Assembly (NCBI RefSeq): GCF_900116565.1 | Contig: NZ_FPCJ01000001.1 | Span: forward strand, 248,001 to 312,000 | Length of the DNA: 64,000 nucleotides | Reading direction: 5' to 3' | Source: Thermoflavifilum thermophilum | Lineage (GTDB): Bacteria > Bacteroidota > Bacteroidia > Chitinophagales > Chitinophagaceae | In this document: piece after piece, positions 54,622 through 63,560 of the stretch | Position numbering within the stretch: the stretch's first letter is position 1 | How the letters are laid out: each line of letters starts with the position of its first letter | Program-made: the position numbers and the translations under genes | Notes under the pieces: model-generated | Told to the model about the DNA's origin: nothing | The model's database searches: none | What the model saw: the letters and a program-made list of their open reading frames with translations, nothing else

Positions 54622-54650
54622 ACCCTGTCACATCAGGGTAAGTTTTAACG
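54622..54650 (+). terminator. Weak terminator after hppA
   Basis: ACCCTG/CAGGGT stem (54622-54639, 6-base loop) followed by AAGTTTTAA. Short stem and broken T-run make it a weak candidate; it lies about 90 bases past the hppA stop and before the suf promoter. Confidence 0.35.
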
Positions 54651-54668
54651 CCTTGCTGCAGAATCAGA

Positions 54669-54700
54669 TTTGATCAAGAACAAACTATTTCGGAACTTTG
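54669..54700 (+). promoter_or_regulatory. suf operon promoter
   Basis: TTTG (54669-54672), exactly 20 bases, then GAACTTTG (54693-54700; 7 of 8 to TAnnTTTG). The clearest -33/-7 pair on the plus strand. Transcription would start near 54706, leaving about 34 nt of leader before the first suf gene. No IscR-like operator is obvious. Confidence 0.65.
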
Positions 54701-54739
54701 TATGATTAAAAATTGTCAACTATTTAGCACGGAAAGACC

Positions 54740-55066
54740 ATGATTACCGTATCAGAACAAGCAAAGACTTATATCCAGCAATTGCTGCAAGAAGAAGGTC
54801 ATCCCGAAGGTACCTTTGTAAGGGTAAGTGTCAAAGGGGGTGGATGCGCAGGTCTGGAATATGTGCTGAAATTTGATACCCAGCTCCAGGAAGGAGATCA
54901 AGTGTTTGAAGATAAAGGACTCAAAATTGTGACCGACTTCCGGAGCCTCCTATATCTGTATGGTACAGAGCTGGATTATTCGGGCGGCCTGAATGGGAAA
55001 GGTTTGGTTTTCAAAAATCCCAATGCCACAAAGACCTGCAGCTGTGGCGAAAGTTTTGCTGTCTGA
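54740..55066 (+). CDS. sufA: A-type Fe-S carrier protein (SufA/IscA/ErpA family)
   Basis: Carries or delivers assembled Fe-S clusters to apo-proteins. Seen (108 aa): ITVSEQAKTYIQQLL, LRV.VKGGGCAGLEYVLKF with the first Cys, and the C-terminal CSCGESF pair, the three ligand cysteines. Family size is normal. First gene of the suf operon; sufB starts 36 bases later. Confidence 0.9.
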   Translation: MITVSEQAKTYIQQLLQEEGHPEGTFVRVSVKGGGCAGLEYVLKFDTQLQEGDQVFEDKGLKIVTDFRSLLYLYGTELDYSGGLNGKGLVFKNPNATKTCSCGESFAV

Positions 55067-55102
55067 ATGAAAGTTTTTTGAATCATTTAAAACCATTGCA
55101 CC

Positions 55103-56554
55103 ATGCCCACAACAGATCAGGATATTCTCCAGAAATACTCAGATCAGGAATACGAATTTGGGTTTGAAACCCGCGTGGAAATGGAAATTCTTCCACCGGG
55201 ATTAAACGAAGAAACCGTTCGTTTTATTTCTGCAAAAAAAGAAGAGCCCGAATGGCTCCTGCAATGGCGACTGAAAGGATTGGAGCATTTCCGCAGGCTC
55301 AGCCAGGAAATGCCGGAATGGCAAAATTTCAAACTGCCTCATATCGATTTTCAGGCCATTTCCTACTACGCTGCTCCCAAAAAACGCAAGCTTAACAGCC
55401 TGGATGAAGTGGATCCGGAAATCCTCGCTACGTTTGAAAAGCTGGGCATTCCACTCGAAGAACAGAAAGTGCTGGCAGGTGTTGCCGTGGATGCCGTTAT
55501 GGATAGCGTATCGGTAAAAACCACCTTCCAGGAAAAGCTTCGCGAAAAGGGAATCATCTTTTGCTCCATGGGGGAAGCTATAAAAAATCATCCTGACCTC
55601 GTAAAAAAATACCTGGGTTCGGTAGTGCCTTATTCCGATAATGTGTTTGCCGCACTGAATGCAGCTGTTTTTTCTGACGGCTCTTTTTGCTATGTGCCCA
55701 AAGGCGTGCGTTGCCCCATGGAGCTATCTACCTATTTCCGGATTAATGCCTCCAATACAGGGCAATTTGAACGCACTCTGATCATTGCCGAAGAAGGCGC
55801 CTATGTGAGCTACCTGGAAGGCTGCACAGCTCCCAAACGCGATGAAAACCAACTGCATGCAGCTGTGGTAGAACTCATTGCCCTGGACCATGCCGAAATC
55901 AAGTATTCGACTGTGCAAAACTGGTTCCCCGGCGATAAGAACGGCAATGGCGGCGTGTTTAACTTCGTTACCAAGCGGGGAATCTGCAAAGGCCCCCACT
56001 CCAAGATCTCCTGGACACAGGTAGAAACAGGCTCGGCCATCACCTGGAAATATCCCAGCGTAATTCTGCAGGGCGACTATTCAGTGGGCGAATTTTACTC
56101 AGTGGCCATGACCCGCAATCACCAGATTGCCGATACCGGTACCAAAATGATTCACCTGGGCAAACATACCCGCAGCCGCATCATCTCCAAAGGGATCTCG
56201 GCCGGCTATAGCCAGAACAGCTATCGGGGTCAGGTGCGGGTAGGCCCCAGAGCCGATTACGCCCGTAACTTCACCCAGTGCGATTCCCTGCTGCTGGGCG
56301 ATAAATGCGGAGCTCATACTTTCCCATATATCGATTGCCAGAATCCAACCGCTATTCTGGAACACGAAGCCACTACCTCAAAAATTGCAGAAGACCAGAT
56401 TTTTTATCTCAACCAGCGCGGACTGGACACCGAAAAAGCTGTGGCACTCATCGTGAATGGCTACGCCCGTGAAGTGCTGAATAATTTGCCCATGGAATTT
56501 GCCGTGGAAGCACAAAAGCTGTTGGCCATTTCACTCGATGGCAGTGTCGGATAA
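55103..56554 (+). CDS. sufB: Fe-S cluster assembly scaffold SufB
   Basis: Scaffold subunit of SufBC2D. Seen (483 aa): [19 protein letters not shown]-like start ([16 protein letters not shown]), the beta-helix core with [37 protein letters not shown] in part, [24 protein letters not shown] in part, RKTRSR-like [31 protein letters not shown] and [16 protein letters not shown]. All standard SufB features are present. 51 bases before sufC. Confidence 0.96.
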   Translation: MPTTDQDILQKYSDQEYEFGFETRVEMEILPPGLNEETVRFISAKKEEPEWLLQWRLKGLEHFRRLSQEMPEWQNFKLPHIDFQAISYYAAPKKRKLNSLDEVDPEILATFEKLGIPLEEQKVLAGVAVDAVMDSVSVKTTFQEKLREKGIIFCSMGEAIKNHPDLVKKYLGSVVPYSDNVFAALNAAVFSDGSFCYVPKGVRCPMELSTYFRINASNTGQFERTLIIAEEGAYVSYLEGCTAPKRDENQLHAAVVELIALDHAEIKYSTVQNWFPGDKNGNGGVFNFVTKRGICKGPHSKISWTQVETGSAITWKYPSVILQGDYSVGEFYSVAMTRNHQIADTGTKMIHLGKHTRSRIISKGISAGYSQNSYRGQVRVGPRADYARNFTQCDSLLLGDKCGAHTFPYIDCQNPTAILEHEATTSKIAEDQIFYLNQRGLDTEKAVALIVNGYAREVLNNLPMEFAVEAQKLLAISLDGSVG

Positions 56555-56605
56555 GACTTTGTCATACAGGATTTTTTACTTTGATTTTATACTATTTCTT
56601 TAACC

Positions 56606-57379
56606 ATGGAAAATTATATGCTTCAGATTAAAAACTTACAGGCAAGTGTAAACGGAGAACCTATCCTGAAAGGCGTTGACCTTGAAGTAAAAGCCGGTGA
56701 AATTCATGCAATCATGGGACCTAACGGATCCGGAAAAAGTACACTGGCCTCTGTGTTGGCTGGAAATGAACTGTATGAAGTAACGGGCGGTGAAGTATGG
56801 TTTGAAGGCAAAAATTTGCTGGAAATGGCACCGGAAATCCGTGCCCGCGAAGGATTGTTCATGGCTTTTCAATATCCTGTTGAAATTCCGGGTGTTTCCA
56901 ATATCAACTTCTTGAAAACCGCTCTGGCCGAAATCAGGGAACACAGAGGATTACCACCGCTCAGCGCCAAGGAATTCATGCAAAGGCTTAAGGAAAAACA
57001 AGAACTGGTGGAATTCAATGCATCCCTGGTGAATCGTTCGCTGAATGAAGGTTTTTCCGGTGGTGAAAAGAAGCGCAATGAAATCCTGCAATTGGCCATG
57101 CTGGAGCCCAAGCTGGCTATCCTCGATGAAACCGATTCGGGTCTGGATATTGATGCACTTCGCATCGTGGCCAATGGCGTAAACAAACTCCGCTCTAAAG
57201 ACAATGCCTTTATTATCATCACCCACTATCAGCGTCTTTTGCAATATATTATTCCCGATTATGTTCATGTACTTTACGATGGACGTATCATCAAATCGGG
57301 AACCAAAGAATTGGCCTATGAGCTGGAAGAAAAAGGCTATGACTGGATCAAGGAAAGCGTGCAGGCTTCCTTGAGTTGA
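56606..57379 (+). CDS. sufC: Fe-S assembly ATPase SufC
   Basis: ABC-type ATPase that drives the SufBCD scaffold. Seen (257 aa; a second start at residue 5 is possible): Walker [10 protein letters not shown], the Q-loop region [13 protein letters not shown], signature FSGGEKKR, Walker [15 protein letters not shown] and switch His in IITHYQRLL. Soluble, with no membrane helices. Between sufB and sufD. Confidence 0.96.
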   Translation: MENYMLQIKNLQASVNGEPILKGVDLEVKAGEIHAIMGPNGSGKSTLASVLAGNELYEVTGGEVWFEGKNLLEMAPEIRAREGLFMAFQYPVEIPGVSNINFLKTALAEIREHRGLPPLSAKEFMQRLKEKQELVEFNASLVNRSLNEGFSGGEKKRNEILQLAMLEPKLAILDETDSGLDIDALRIVANGVNKLRSKDNAFIIITHYQRLLQYIIPDYVHVLYDGRIIKSGTKELAYELEEKGYDWIKESVQASLS

Positions 57380-57434
57380 GTATTCATGAATATTTCGTCC
57401 TTTTTAAAAGGATGTATAAATTCATTTGTCACAC

Positions 57435-58772
57435 ATGAGCAAGTCTATATTTAATTCGTTTTACCAGTATTTAATCGAGAACTATCGTTTGCCTGAAGAT
57501 AATCAGCGTAACGATGTTACCTGGCCTAAAGCTTTGCTGGAACACAAGCAAAAGGCATTTGAGTTTTTCAAAACACATGGATTTCCATCTACCAAACAGG
57601 AAGACTGGAAATATACCAATCTCGCAGGGCCATTGCAACAAGTGTTTCATATTCCGGCAAACGATACAGTTGCAGATTTGAAAACAGCCATTGCCAATGC
57701 ATCCATCAAAGATGCTCATGCTTATCATATCGTGCTGCTAAACGGAAAATGGCAACGGGAGCTTTCGGATCCCTTGCCAGATGGTGTGCATTTTCTGGAT
57801 GGAAAAGATGCATTGCATCATTACTATGCAGAAGAATATTTTGCAAGCCTGGCCGATCCTACAGGCGTATCGTTGGTAGCAATGAATACAGCCTTTATCC
57901 CTGCATTTAACTTATTGCATATTCAGAAATCAACAGATCGTCCGCTGCATATTATGCATTTCTATGCAGCCAATGAACCAGCTTTTTTACCTGAACGATT
58001 GCTATTGGTTGCAGAAGAAAGCGTGCAGACACAGTGGATAGACACTTTTCATCAGCTTACATCTGCTCCTGTTTTCATCAATTATGTCGCAGAGCAATTT
58101 TTGAAGGAGCATGTGGCGATGGATATATTTTTAATCAACCAGCTGCCATCATCAGCTGTGGTATTTCATCATAGTGAAACCTATCTGCATAGCCAGAGTA
58201 CTTATCACCATGTGAATTTTTCATTCCCGGGTGCAGGCTTTATCCGCAACAATATCAACGCACGTATGCAGGGATCTTCTTCTGAAGCCAATCTTTGGGG
58301 ATTATACTTGAGCGGTGGTCAACAGCTGGTTGATAATCATACCATCGTTGATCATCAGGTAGCATCGTGCAACAGCAACGAATGGTACAAAGGCATTCTG
58401 CAGGATAAAAGCACAGGCGTGTTCAATGGAAAAATTTTTGTGGAAAAAGGTGCCCAAAAAACCAATGCCTTTCAAAAAAACAACGCCATTCTGCTCAGCC
58501 GGGAAGCTACTGTACATGCCAAACCACAGCTTGAGATTTTTGCCGATGATGTAAAATGTTCGCATGGTTCTACGGTCGGACAAATGAATGAAGATGCTTT
58601 GTTTTACCTGAGAACACGTGGATTGAGTGAACTCACAGCCCGGCAACTTTTGATTGAGGCTTTTGCCTATGATATTTTATCGAAAGTACAAAACGATGCA
58701 GTTGCTCATCATGTGATGCAACTGCTAAGGCAGCATCTGCATGTGGAATCAGCATTGCCAGCAGGCGCTTAA
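57435..58772 (+). CDS. sufD: Fe-S cluster assembly protein SufD
   Basis: Partner of SufB in the SufBC2D scaffold. Seen from the ATG at 57435 (445 aa): GFPSTKQEDWKYTNL, a beta-helix core (NNINARMQGSSSEANLWGLYL in part), HSETYLHSQSTYHHVN, and the C-terminal LEIFADDVKCSHGSTVGQMNEDALFYLRTRGL in pieces. SufD lacks several cysteines of SufB, as in the family. 17 bases upstream of sufS. Confidence 0.94.
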   Translation: MSKSIFNSFYQYLIENYRLPEDNQRNDVTWPKALLEHKQKAFEFFKTHGFPSTKQEDWKYTNLAGPLQQVFHIPANDTVADLKTAIANASIKDAHAYHIVLLNGKWQRELSDPLPDGVHFLDGKDALHHYYAEEYFASLADPTGVSLVAMNTAFIPAFNLLHIQKSTDRPLHIMHFYAANEPAFLPERLLLVAEESVQTQWIDTFHQLTSAPVFINYVAEQFLKEHVAMDIFLINQLPSSAVVFHHSETYLHSQSTYHHVNFSFPGAGFIRNNINARMQGSSSEANLWGLYLSGGQQLVDNHTIVDHQVASCNSNEWYKGILQDKSTGVFNGKIFVEKGAQKTNAFQKNNAILLSREATVHAKPQLEIFADDVKCSHGSTVGQMNEDALFYLRTRGLSELTARQLLIEAFAYDILSKVQNDAVAHHVMQLLRQHLHVESALPAGA

Positions 58773-58789
58773 CTGAAACAATAAAAATT

Positions 58790-60037
58790 GTGAATACACT
58801 TTCAACCATATCAGCATTTACCTATCAGCATAAACGGATAGCTGATTATTTCCCGGCATTGCAGCAAAAAGTGTACGGGCAGCCTTTGATTTATTTTGAT
58901 AATGCAGCCACTACACAAAAACCGCAAACTGTCATTGATGCTATTGCCCGATATTATTCCACCATCAACAGCAATGTGCACCGGGGCGTTCATTACCTGA
59001 GCCAGCTGGCTACCGAAGCCAGCGAGGAAACCCGCCGGCGTGTAGCCCGGTTTATCCATGCCCGTTATGCTCACGAAATCATCTTTACCCGCGGCACCAC
59101 GGAAAGCATTAACCTGGTGGCCTATTCCTACAGCAAAGCTTTTTTAAAGCCGGGCGACAACGTCGTGATTTCGGCTATGGAACATCATTCCAATATCGTT
59201 CCCTGGCAAATTGCATGTGAAGATCATGGCGCCACCCTGCGGGTTATTCCGATGAATGAACGGGGTGAATTGCTGCTGGATGAACTGGACCATCTGGTGG
59301 ATGAACATACTAGAATGCTGGCTATTACCTGGATTTCCAACTCATTGGGCACCGTAAATCCCGTTCGGGAAATCATTGAAAAAGCCCATCAGCTCAACAT
59401 ACCGGTATTGATTGATGCTGCACAGGCCGCGCCGCATATGCCGATAGATGTACAGGCCATCGATTGTGATTTTCTGGCATTTTCTGGCCATAAAATGTAC
59501 GGACCTACAGGCATCGGCGTGCTGTATGGCAAGGAGGAATGGCTGGACCGCATGCCTCCTTATCAGGGCGGTGGAGAAATGATTAAATCGGTACGATTCG
59601 AAAAAACAGAATACAACGACCTCCCTTTTAAATTTGAGGCAGGTACACCGCATATCGAAGGCACCGTGTGTTTGCAGGCTGCACTTGATTTTCTGGAAAG
59701 CCTCCCCCTGGCTGATGCATTTGCCTATGAACAACAGCTTTTGGAATATGCAACCCGACAGGTGAGCCAGATCCCCGGCCTGCGCATTATCGGACAGGCA
59801 GCCGAAAAAGCAAGTATTCTTTCCTTTATCATAGAAGGCACCCATCCCTACGATGTAGGTGTATTGCTTGATAAAATGGGCATTGCTGTGCGCACCGGCC
59901 ACCATTGCACCCAGCCGGTGATGGACTTCTTTGGTATTCCAGGAACCGTACGTGTTTCACTGGCTGTGTACAACACACCCGCAGAAATAGATCGGCTCAC
60001 AAGCTGCCTGGATAAGGCCCTGAGCATGTTAAAATAA
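58790..60037 (+). CDS. sufS: Cysteine desulfurase SufS
   Basis: PLP-dependent group II desulfurase that mobilises sulfur from cysteine. Seen (415 aa): YFDNAATTQKP, VHRGVHYLSQLAT, FTRGTTESINLVAYSY, the PLP lysine in FLAFSGHKMYGPTGIG, and the active cysteine in RTGHHCTQPVM. The start appears to be a GTG (58790); no ATG is in frame nearby. sufE, its activator, follows after a 27-base gap. Confidence 0.95.
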   Translation: MNTLSTISAFTYQHKRIADYFPALQQKVYGQPLIYFDNAATTQKPQTVIDAIARYYSTINSNVHRGVHYLSQLATEASEETRRRVARFIHARYAHEIIFTRGTTESINLVAYSYSKAFLKPGDNVVISAMEHHSNIVPWQIACEDHGATLRVIPMNERGELLLDELDHLVDEHTRMLAITWISNSLGTVNPVREIIEKAHQLNIPVLIDAAQAAPHMPIDVQAIDCDFLAFSGHKMYGPTGIGVLYGKEEWLDRMPPYQGGGEMIKSVRFEKTEYNDLPFKFEAGTPHIEGTVCLQAALDFLESLPLADAFAYEQQLLEYATRQVSQIPGLRIIGQAAEKASILSFIIEGTHPYDVGVLLDKMGIAVRTGHHCTQPVMDFFGIPGTVRVSLAVYNTPAEIDRLTSCLDKALSMLK

Positions 60038-60064
60038 TTTGGTAACTTGGAGAAAAACACAACC

Positions 60065-60496
60065 ATGTCGATCAATGAAATTCAGGATGAGTTGATTGCC
60101 GAATTCAGCATGCTTACGGATTGGGTAGATAAATATGAATACCTGATTCAATTAGGGAAAGACTTGCCTCCTATTGATCCTCAATACAAGACAGATGATC
60201 ATCTGATTAAGGGTTGCCAGTCGAAAGTTTGGCTGCATGCCGAACTGAAACAAGACGGAAAAATTTATTTCACTGCCGATAGTGACGCTATCATTTCCAA
60301 GGGACTGGTAAGCCTGGTCATCCGCATTCTGTCGGGACATACGCCGGAAGAAATTGCAAAAGCCGATCTGTATTGCATTGACCGAATCGGATTAAAAGAA
60401 CATCTATCCCCTACCCGATCCAACGGGCTGGTATCCATGATCAAGCAAATGAAATTGTATGCCATTGCTTTCCAATCACAACTTAAACATGCATGA
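60065..60496 (+). CDS. sufE: Sulfur acceptor SufE
   Basis: Takes the persulfide from SufS and stimulates its activity. Seen (143 aa from the ATG at 60065): FSMLTDWVDKYEYLIQLGKDLPP, the acceptor cysteine in IKGCQSKVWL, and LVSLVIRILSGHTPEEI. Complete family length. An upstream TTG at 60047 is a weaker alternative. sufT follows 3 bases later. Confidence 0.95.
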   Translation: MSINEIQDELIAEFSMLTDWVDKYEYLIQLGKDLPPIDPQYKTDDHLIKGCQSKVWLHAELKQDGKIYFTADSDAIISKGLVSLVIRILSGHTPEEIAKADLYCIDRIGLKEHLSPTRSNGLVSMIKQMKLYAIAFQSQLKHA

Positions 60497-60499
60497 GCT

Positions 60500-60820
60500 A
60501 TGGTAATTGACGATCAGGCGGGTCTTCAGGATCAAATTATTGCCGTACTGAAAACCGTTTATGACCCGGAAATTCCGGTGAATATATACGACCTGGGACT
60601 GGTGTATGAATTGCACATCAATCAGGAAGGGGAAGTGTTCATACTGGTTACCCTCACCGCTCCAGGATGTCCGGTAGGTGCCGACATCGTGAGCGAAATT
60701 GATGAAAAAGTTCGTCAAATTGAAGGGGTGAAAGATGTGCACGTAGAGCTCACCTTCGATCCTCCCTGGAATATGGGTATGATGAGCGATGAAGCAAAAC
60801 TGGAATTGGGTTTTATGTAA
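60500..60820 (+). CDS. sufT: SUF maturation protein SufT (DUF59/MIP18)
   Basis: Helps mature Fe-S proteins, homologous to MIP18/CIA2 and DUF59. Seen (106 aa): VYDPEIPVNIYDLGLVYEL, TLTAPGCPVGADI with the conserved Cys, VHVELTFDPPWNM. Last gene of the suf operon, which thus reads sufABCDSE-sufT without sufU or a regulator. The convergent minus-strand barrel gene ends 19 bases away. Confidence 0.93.
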   Translation: MVIDDQAGLQDQIIAVLKTVYDPEIPVNIYDLGLVYELHINQEGEVFILVTLTAPGCPVGADIVSEIDEKVRQIEGVKDVHVELTFDPPWNMGMMSDEAKLELGFM

Positions 60821-60839
60821 ACAAAGCCCTCATTCCTGT

Positions 60840-61538
60840 TTATTGTATAATGAACTCTAACTCTGCATACAAACCTTTGGCTGATGCAGTGGGTGCATTG
60901 CCAAGTGAAGTTCCGTTTTCCAATTGCCAGTGTGGACGATTTAAGCCGATGCGATAACCAGCCCGCAGACCCAGTAAATAATGCTCATTCCGATCCAGGC
61001 CTAAGGATGTAAAAATTTGAGGATTCAGGTAGTCCATGTTCTTTACGGCCAATTCACGACTACCACTCAGGTTGGTAACCGCATCATCAATAGTTACCGG
61101 ATTGTCGGTCTTACTTCGCAACAACAAATGCGCATCTAGGATGCCAAATCCCAGGCCGGGACAGAGCCTGAAATGATGCTTGTGCAGAATCAACCCGAAA
61201 AGACTTGTGTTAAATAGGTTACCCGAATAATGGGTTTCATACTGGTTATTGCTTCGCTGCACAGCAAATGAGCCTGCATGTGCATCCCCCCAAAACCTCG
61301 ATGTAACGGGTTCCAGGGCAATGGTACCCACGGGATAAACAACTGCTCCGGGAACTTCAGGCAGTCCATGTTGTTGCAAAATGGTATTGATGGGCGATAC
61401 ATCAAACTGAGCAACCTCCACACCCACCGAAAGTGCCAGGCCCAAACCGGAGGATGAAGATGAAGCCTGCTGGGCATGTGCAAACTTGAAAATAAATACA
61501 TAAAATGTTAATACCAGAGTGAAAAAAGATTTCATCAT
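60840..61538 (-). CDS. Secreted beta-barrel-like protein, unrecognised
   Basis: 232 aa. Seen: signal peptide ending at AHAQ, a Ser-rich stretch, then alternating strands (GLGLALSVGVEVAQF, LFGLILHKHHFRLCPGLGFGIL, YLLGLRAGYRIGL) and a terminal AELEFIIQ. Looks like a small outer-membrane barrel, but I do not recognise the family. No neighbour suggests a role; the PAS gene is about 100 bases upstream on the same strand. Confidence 0.55.
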   Translation of the reverse strand: MMKSFFTLVLTFYVFIFKFAHAQQASSSSSGLGLALSVGVEVAQFDVSPINTILQQHGLPEVPGAVVYPVGTIALEPVTSRFWGDAHAGSFAVQRSNNQYETHYSGNLFNTSLFGLILHKHHFRLCPGLGFGILDAHLLLRSKTDNPVTIDDAVTNLSGSRELAVKNMDYLNPQIFTSLGLDRNEHYLLGLRAGYRIGLNRPHWQLENGTSLGNAPTASAKGLYAELEFIIQ

Positions 61539-61641
61539 AAAAAAATTTTATTTTACATAAGATTCATAATAAGGTAATAGTATTCCATAACTCTTTTTAG
61601 ATCTCATGCAAAATAACAGCCTCACCTTATTTAAGAACGCA

Positions 61642-62175
61642 TCAGCAACATAAATATAACAAACTGATTAAAGAGTCCAGATCAAGTTGATCGTGCTCCC
61701 TGTTTGTCAATACACCCAACAATGAGCGATGGTTATATTGAAGTATATCTTTAAACATTTGTATAAGCTGATGAAGCGTATGGGTTTGATGTGGAATCTG
61801 CACAAATACACAAAGAATAAGATGGCTTTTTTTATTACCGGGAAATGGCAATGCTGTTCCGTAAAACCATTCCCATTGTTTAACATTTTTAAATCTAATC
61901 CGGCAACAACCGGTGAACATCCTCCCGCCTCTTTCAAAATAACGTTGCGCTTCATAGGCTAAGTGAAAATCATCCGGATGCATCACACACCTGAAAAAAT
62001 CAGGACCCATTTTGCTGATCTCTGAAAGTGTATAGCCCGTCTGCCTTTCCATAAAGGCATTACACCAGCAGATTGTTTTAAGAAGGTTATGGGAAATATA
62101 TACAAGCGCCGGGATCCTATTGAGTACTTGTAACCAGGAATGAATGGATGAAGAAATTTCTGTGTCGGGTTTCAT
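61642..62175 (-). CDS. PAS domain protein with truncated LuxR-like C-terminus
   Basis: 177 aa. Seen: a PAS_3-type sensor fold (residues about 20-130; CWCNAFMERQTGYTLSEI, VMHPDDFHLAYEA, IRFKNVKQWEWFYGTALPF) and a C-terminal LTNREHDQLDLDSL that matches the beginning of a LuxR HTH (LTxREx-L) but stops after 14 more residues. Bacteroidota PAS-LuxR proteins normally continue through a complete HTH of about 60 aa. Either the gene has lost its DNA-binding domain or the match is coincidental. It is downstream of the ECF sigma gene on the same strand (47 bases). Confidence 0.65.
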   Translation of the reverse strand: MKPDTEISSSIHSWLQVLNRIPALVYISHNLLKTICWCNAFMERQTGYTLSEISKMGPDFFRCVMHPDDFHLAYEAQRYFERGGRMFTGCCRIRFKNVKQWEWFYGTALPFPGNKKSHLILCVFVQIPHQTHTLHQLIQMFKDILQYNHRSLLGVLTNREHDQLDLDSLISLLYLCC

Positions 62176-62222
62176 TGCAATAGGTTTAGATTTTTCGTGA
62201 CGTATGTGGATGATCCGCCCAT

Positions 62223-62822
62223 TTACTCTCCCGGCGTCTTTTGTTTAGCCTCAGGTTTCACAGGCTTATCCATTTGTGGGGCAAGGGCTTCCGCAATTTT
62301 TCTCAGGGCGATACCCATCTGAGCTTCCACGGTTTTCTGGGAAATTCCCAACAATTCTGCTACTTCCTTGTGTTTTAAACCATATTCTCGAATCAACTGA
62401 TAAATTACCCTACAGCGAGGAGGTAATTGTTGAACAGCCAGCTGGATACGACGCTGCATCTCTGCCGTTAAAAACAATTCTTCTGGACCGGCAGATGTTG
62501 AAATCCATTCCACAGGATGATCTTCCAGCCGCTCGAGGAGGTTTTTACTGGCCCTGGCCTGATAATTCAACGCAGTATTCTTAATAGCAACATAGAGATA
62601 TAACCGAATTTGTTCAATTCGAGCCAGTCGTTCACGTTGCTGCCATACTTTGAGCAAAACATCCGAAACAATCTCTTCTGCTGCTTCGTGGGACTTGATG
62701 ATGGATAATGCAAACCGGTACAAGGGGGTATACACATGAAGAAACAAAGCCCGGTAAGCTTCTTCACTGCCAGCTGCTATAGCCGGTAACCACTGCCTGC
62801 ACTGCTGTTCATCTACCTTCAT
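62223..62822 (-). CDS. RNA polymerase sigma factor, ECF subfamily (Bacteroidota type)
   Basis: 199 aa. Seen: sigma region 2 (EEAYRALFLHVYTPLYRFALSIIKSHEAAEEIVSDVLLKVW in pieces), and region 4 HTH (LPPRCRVIYQLIREYGLKHKEVAELLGISQKTVEAQMGIALRKI in pieces), plus a Lys/Pro-rich tail. Similar to sigma factors that partner FecR anti-sigma and SusC-type receptors, but neither is adjacent on this side of the window. The gene upstream on the same strand is DUF486, about 60 bases away. Confidence 0.9.
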   Translation of the reverse strand: MKVDEQQCRQWLPAIAAGSEEAYRALFLHVYTPLYRFALSIIKSHEAAEEIVSDVLLKVWQQRERLARIEQIRLYLYVAIKNTALNYQARASKNLLERLEDHPVEWISTSAGPEELFLTAEMQRRIQLAVQQLPPRCRVIYQLIREYGLKHKEVAELLGISQKTVEAQMGIALRKIAEALAPQMDKPVKPEAKQKTPGE

Positions 62823-62881
62823 AGGTGGGAATAAGGAGTTACCAGCAAGTAAATTAATGGGAAATTTTCATTTTCCAAAAC

Positions 62882-63220
62882 TCATCGCTTGAAAACAAAG
62901 TACACGGCAGCTATCATGCATACAAAGGAAATCAGGTAGTTCCAGCGCAAGGGTTCTTTCAGGTAAAAGGTGGCAAACGTGGCAAAGACAGCCAATGTAA
63001 TGACTTCCTGCACTATCTTGAGCTGGTAGCCAGTCCATCCTTCAATAGCACCGATCCGGTTGGCCGGCACCTGAAAACAATATTCAAAAAAAGCTATCGA
63101 CCAGCTGATCAGGATCACCTTCCAGAGGGGAATTTGCTCAAGCTTATGGGAGCCAATATGCCAGTACCAGGCTATGGTCATGAATGTGTTGGAACAAATA
63201 AGCAAGATAACAGTGCGCAT
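62882..63220 (-). CDS. DMT-like small membrane protein (DUF486)
   Basis: 112 aa. Seen: four helices (VILLICSNTFMTIAWYW, WKVILISWSIAFFEYCF, VITLAVFATFATFYL, LISFVCMIAAVYFVF) with the DUF486 signatures QVPANRIG and KEPLRWNY. Resembles half-sized drug/metabolite transporters; no substrate known. Promoter box TATATTTG at 63245-63238. Confidence 0.88.
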   Translation of the reverse strand: MRTVILLICSNTFMTIAWYWHIGSHKLEQIPLWKVILISWSIAFFEYCFQVPANRIGAIEGWTGYQLKIVQEVITLAVFATFATFYLKEPLRWNYLISFVCMIAAVYFVFKR

Positions 63221-63237
63221 GGAAATGATTTATCGGG

Positions 63238-63245
63238 CAAATATA
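63238..63245 (-). promoter_or_regulatory. DUF486 promoter box
   Basis: On minus TATATTTG, perfect TAnnTTTG, 17 bases upstream of the ATG at 63220. No -33 TTG at standard spacing. Confidence 0.5.
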
Positions 63246-63304
63246 GTTTACCATGCGCTTATTATCCCCTCTGTCAGGATTCCAGAGCCCAAAAGATGGC
63301 TTGC

Positions 63305-63544
63305 TCAAGATTCGGAGTGCGGCTGATCTTTTTTAGCCGGCCAATAGGTAATCACATAAAAAATTCCCAGTAACAGCAGAATGGCTCCCCACCACAATCC
63401 TGCATGTAAATCTGCCAATACCACATGAGGCTGATTTATCGCCGAAAACAAAGCAGGTAAACTGGCAATAACAATTATCAACCCATAGATGGTCAACAAT
63501 GAACCAATGAAAAACCAGATGGAAATACCATGTTCTTCGTGCAT
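63305..63544 (-). CDS. Small two-helix membrane protein next to an SSS symporter
   Basis: 79 aa. Seen: two helices (ISIWFFIGSLLTIYGLIIVIAS and LWWGAILLLLGIFYVITYW) and a short His-containing loop (HVVLADLHAG). Similar short proteins follow sodium:solute symporter genes in Chitinophagaceae, perhaps as a subunit (inference). It starts 16 bases after the symporter stop. Confidence 0.7.
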   Translation of the reverse strand: MHEEHGISIWFFIGSLLTIYGLIIVIASLPALFSAINQPHVVLADLHAGLWWGAILLLLGIFYVITYWPAKKDQPHSES

Positions 63545-63560
63545 GATGAAAAGTTTTTGT

